From contig JAOTZF010000093.1 of assembly GCA_029861485.1 (NCBI GenBank), positions 1-6,998 of the forward strand: DNA of 6,998 nt, in the 5' to 3' direction. The first letter of the stretch is position 1. Each line of letters begins with the position of its first letter. A model generated the notes under the pieces. That model made no database searches. It was given only the letters and a program-made list of their open reading frames with translations, and was not told the DNA's origin. A program made the position numbers and the translations under genes. This document shows positions 5,579 to 6,998 of this stretch, one piece after another. This DNA is from Thermoleophilia bacterium. Its GTDB lineage: Bacteria > Actinomycetota > Thermoleophilia > Miltoncostaeales > Miltoncostaeaceae.

Positions 5579-5833
5579 CTATTTAAAACGCAGGAGAATC
5601 ACGGCGTCTATTGCCGCAGCTACCGACAGTGCAGCGCCAAGACCTGCGGATTGGAGCAGCGAGGCATCCCCCTGTGACACAACGACAGAAACGACCAAAA
5701 TCCCCGCGAACCAGATGAGCGCCCGGGGCAGTCGCCCGATGTAGATGTGGCCGAGCCCCGCCACGAGCAGGCTGAGCACGATCGTGATGGCGACAGCGCG
5801 CCGCCCGGTCGGCGCGGGACGGTTGAGGCTCAT
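5579..5833 (-). CDS. Small membrane protein, TM2-like
   Basis: An 84-residue integral membrane protein with three likely helices: about 13-33 (AVAITIVLSLLVAGLGHIYIG), 38-55 (ALIWFAGILVVSVVVSQG) and 60-81. The GLGHIYIGR turn after the first helix resembles the GxGxxYxGR motif of TM2-type proteins, whose function is generally unknown. Its ATG overlaps the TGA of the MBL-fold gene by four bases (ATGA), which suggests translational coupling, and 54 bases separate it from the sigma factor ATG. There is no strong ribosome binding site of its own. The coding call rests on hydrophobic pattern and tight packing. Confidence 0.8.
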   Translation of the reverse strand: MSLNRPAPTGRRAVAITIVLSLLVAGLGHIYIGRLPRALIWFAGILVVSVVVSQGDASLLQSAGLGAALSVAAAIDAVILLRFK

Positions 5834-6609
5834 GCGCTGACGCTGTGGTCCTGGCGAGCGAAGGCCGCCGGGCCATCGTAGTGGCGAGCGATGCCCTCTT
5901 GCACCGCCTGCTCGTCGTGCTCCGGATAGCAGTGGGTAACGAGCAGCCGCCCCGGCTTCGCGGCGGCCGCGATCCTGCCGACCTCCTCAGCGTTGAGGTG
6001 CCCGACCCCGTCGACCATCGGCTGGGTGCCGAAGCTGCACTCCAGAACGAGCACGTCGACGCCGTCGCCAAACTCGACAATCGCGTCGTTGGGCCCGCAG
6101 TCCGCCCCAAAGCAGATAGACGAGCCTTGCCAGTCCAGCCTCAGGGCGAAGGTCGGCGGACCGTGCGGTACCTCGCGCCAGCTCAAGATCAGACCCTCCC
6201 CCAGGTTCTGGCGGCCCGCCGGTCGATCCATCGGACGGAAGTCGAAGGCATCGTCCCATCCGATCTCGCCGGCGAAATCGATCACGAGCTGTCGCAGGGC
6301 GGCCGGGCCGAACACCGGGATGGTCTTCCCCACTCCCGGCCCCCAAACCATGTAGACCCGCAGCGCGAACAGGTCGACGCAGTGGTCCGGGTGAACATGG
6401 CTGATCGCAATCAGGTCGACGTCGGCCGGATCGAGATGGCTCTGCAGCCGATTCATCGCTCCGGAGCCGAAGTCGAGCACAACCGTCCGCTCGCCGGCAC
6501 GCACCAAGAAGCAGGTCTGCGCGATTCCGTGGGCCGAGTATGAGGTGCCGACCCCGACCGGCGTCAGCTCCAGCCGAGACGTGCCGCCACGTGCCGCCGT
6601 CGCTGACAT
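5830..6609 (-). CDS. Metallo-beta-lactamase fold hydrolase (RNase Z-like group)
   Basis: A 259-residue protein of the MBL superfamily, close in layout to the RNase Z/ElaC-like group: two metal ions in a four-layer alpha-beta-beta-alpha fold. The signature SHVHPDH is complete (His71, His73, Asp75, His76). Further likely ligands are His149 (EVPHGPP), Asp170 (FGADCGPND) and His226 (VTHCYPEHD); GHLNAEE (203-209) follows the ECSF strand. The N-terminus LTPVGVGTSYS matches the usual first strand. Lack of signal peptide predicts a cytoplasmic enzyme. The substrate could be RNA or a small molecule; it cannot be told from sequence. ATG at 6609 is the only plausible start, with a weak, distant AAGGCGG upstream. 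It is the first gene of the minus-strand cluster with the TM2-like, sigma and Nif3-like genes. Confidence 0.92.
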   Translation of the reverse strand: MSATAARGGTSRLELTPVGVGTSYSAHGIAQTCFLVRAGERTVVLDFGSGAMNRLQSHLDPADVDLIAISHVHPDHCVDLFALRVYMVWGPGVGKTIPVFGPAALRQLVIDFAGEIGWDDAFDFRPMDRPAGRQNLGEGLILSWREVPHGPPTFALRLDWQGSSICFGADCGPNDAIVEFGDGVDVLVLECSFGTQPMVDGVGHLNAEEVGRIAAAAKPGRLLVTHCYPEHDEQAVQEGIARHYDGPAAFARQDHSVSA

Positions 6610-6998
6610 CGACGCATGCTATACCGCCTTCATCGCTTCCCGACTGCTGCAGATCACGCTGCTCGCCCTCGCCGCGATTGCCCTCCTGGCGGGCTGTGGC
6701 GGAGACGGCGAGTCCGGTGGTGACCAGACCGAGGGCCTCACGCCCGACGAGCTGCTGGAGCAGGCGGCGAACGCGTTCTCCGAGCAGTCGGCCTACCGGC
6801 TGGCCTTCGAGACGGAGGTGGACGCCGGGGCGGGCCCGAGCGCGCTCCCTCCCTCGAGCCCTTTCGGCCTGCTCGCAGGCCTGGGCATGGTGTCGGGGGA
6901 GGGACCGGTCCAGCCCCCTGACGCGTCACTTGACGTCGCGGCCGACTTCGGCCCCTTCTCGGCGCAGGCGAACCTCACGTGGGTCGATAGCCGACTCT
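6581..6998 (+). CDS. Putative LppX/LprG-like lipoprotein, 3' end outside window, start uncertain
   Basis: A continuous plus-strand frame runs to the right edge. It contains a lipoprotein signal (LLQITLLALAAIALLAGCGG) with lipobox LAGC; the acylated Cys is at 6695-6697. A Gly/Asp/Ser-rich linker follows, then LTPDELLEQAANAFSEQSAYRLAFETEV, typical of LppX/LprA/F/G-like lipoproteins that carry lipids outside the membrane, and alternating strand-like segments (LDVAADFGPFSAQANLTWV). The start is a problem. The only standard codon in this frame is GTG at 6581, which gives an odd 20-residue leader and overlaps the divergent MBL gene by 29 bases. ATG at 6616 gives the basic leader MLYRLHRFP but needs a one-base skip near 6643 to join the frame. 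The gene is certain in its body; the 5' end is not. Confidence 0.75.
   Translation, partial: MPPRAAVADIDACYTAFIASRLLQITLLALAAIALLAGCGGDGESGGDQTEGLTPDELLEQAANAFSEQSAYRLAFETEVDAGAGPSALPPSSPFGLLAGLGMVSGEGPVQPPDASLDVAADFGPFSAQANLTWVDSRL

Overview
The window is GC-rich with short intergenic gaps. A PASTA-type Ser/Thr kinase, a FliA/WhiG-family sigma factor and an LppX/LprG-like lipoprotein together point to an actinobacterium, possibly of the Thermoleophilia type; the lineage is inferred from gene content only.

Left edge (1-920, + strand): the 3' part of a membrane Ser/Thr protein kinase with one extracellular PASTA domain. That domain carries a 21-bp in-frame tandem duplication.

Middle (about 1047-3736): the most unusual part. 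An intact tRNA-Cys(GCA) gene (3664-3736, - strand) has its 3' half repeated exactly over 42 bp at 2067-2108, and its last 28 nt repeated again at 1049-1076. The three copies are in the same orientation and cut the region into two modules. One (about 1.0 kb) holds a frameshifted NmrA-like NAD(P)-binding pseudogene. The other (about 1.6 kb) holds one intact gene for a secreted LolA/RseB-like protein, followed by a strong terminator-like hairpin. This is the pattern left by site-specific integration into a tRNA 3' end. No integrase is present here, so the mobile-element reading is an inference.

Right half (3771-6609, - strand): tRNA-Gly(GCC) lies just upstream of tRNA-Cys, with a good promoter that overlaps the stop codon of a Nif3-like gene. 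Before it come, in transcription order, an MBL-fold hydrolase, a small TM2-like membrane protein (4-bp overlap with the hydrolase), a FliA/WhiG-type sigma factor (54-nt gap) and the Nif3-like metalloprotein (23-nt gap). They can be read as one transcription unit with a possible internal promoter before the sigma gene. On the other strand, starting at or overlapping the hydrolase start, is a lipoprotein gene that runs off the right edge and has an unclear start codon.

No rRNA genes, CRISPR arrays, insertion sequences or recombinase genes were seen.
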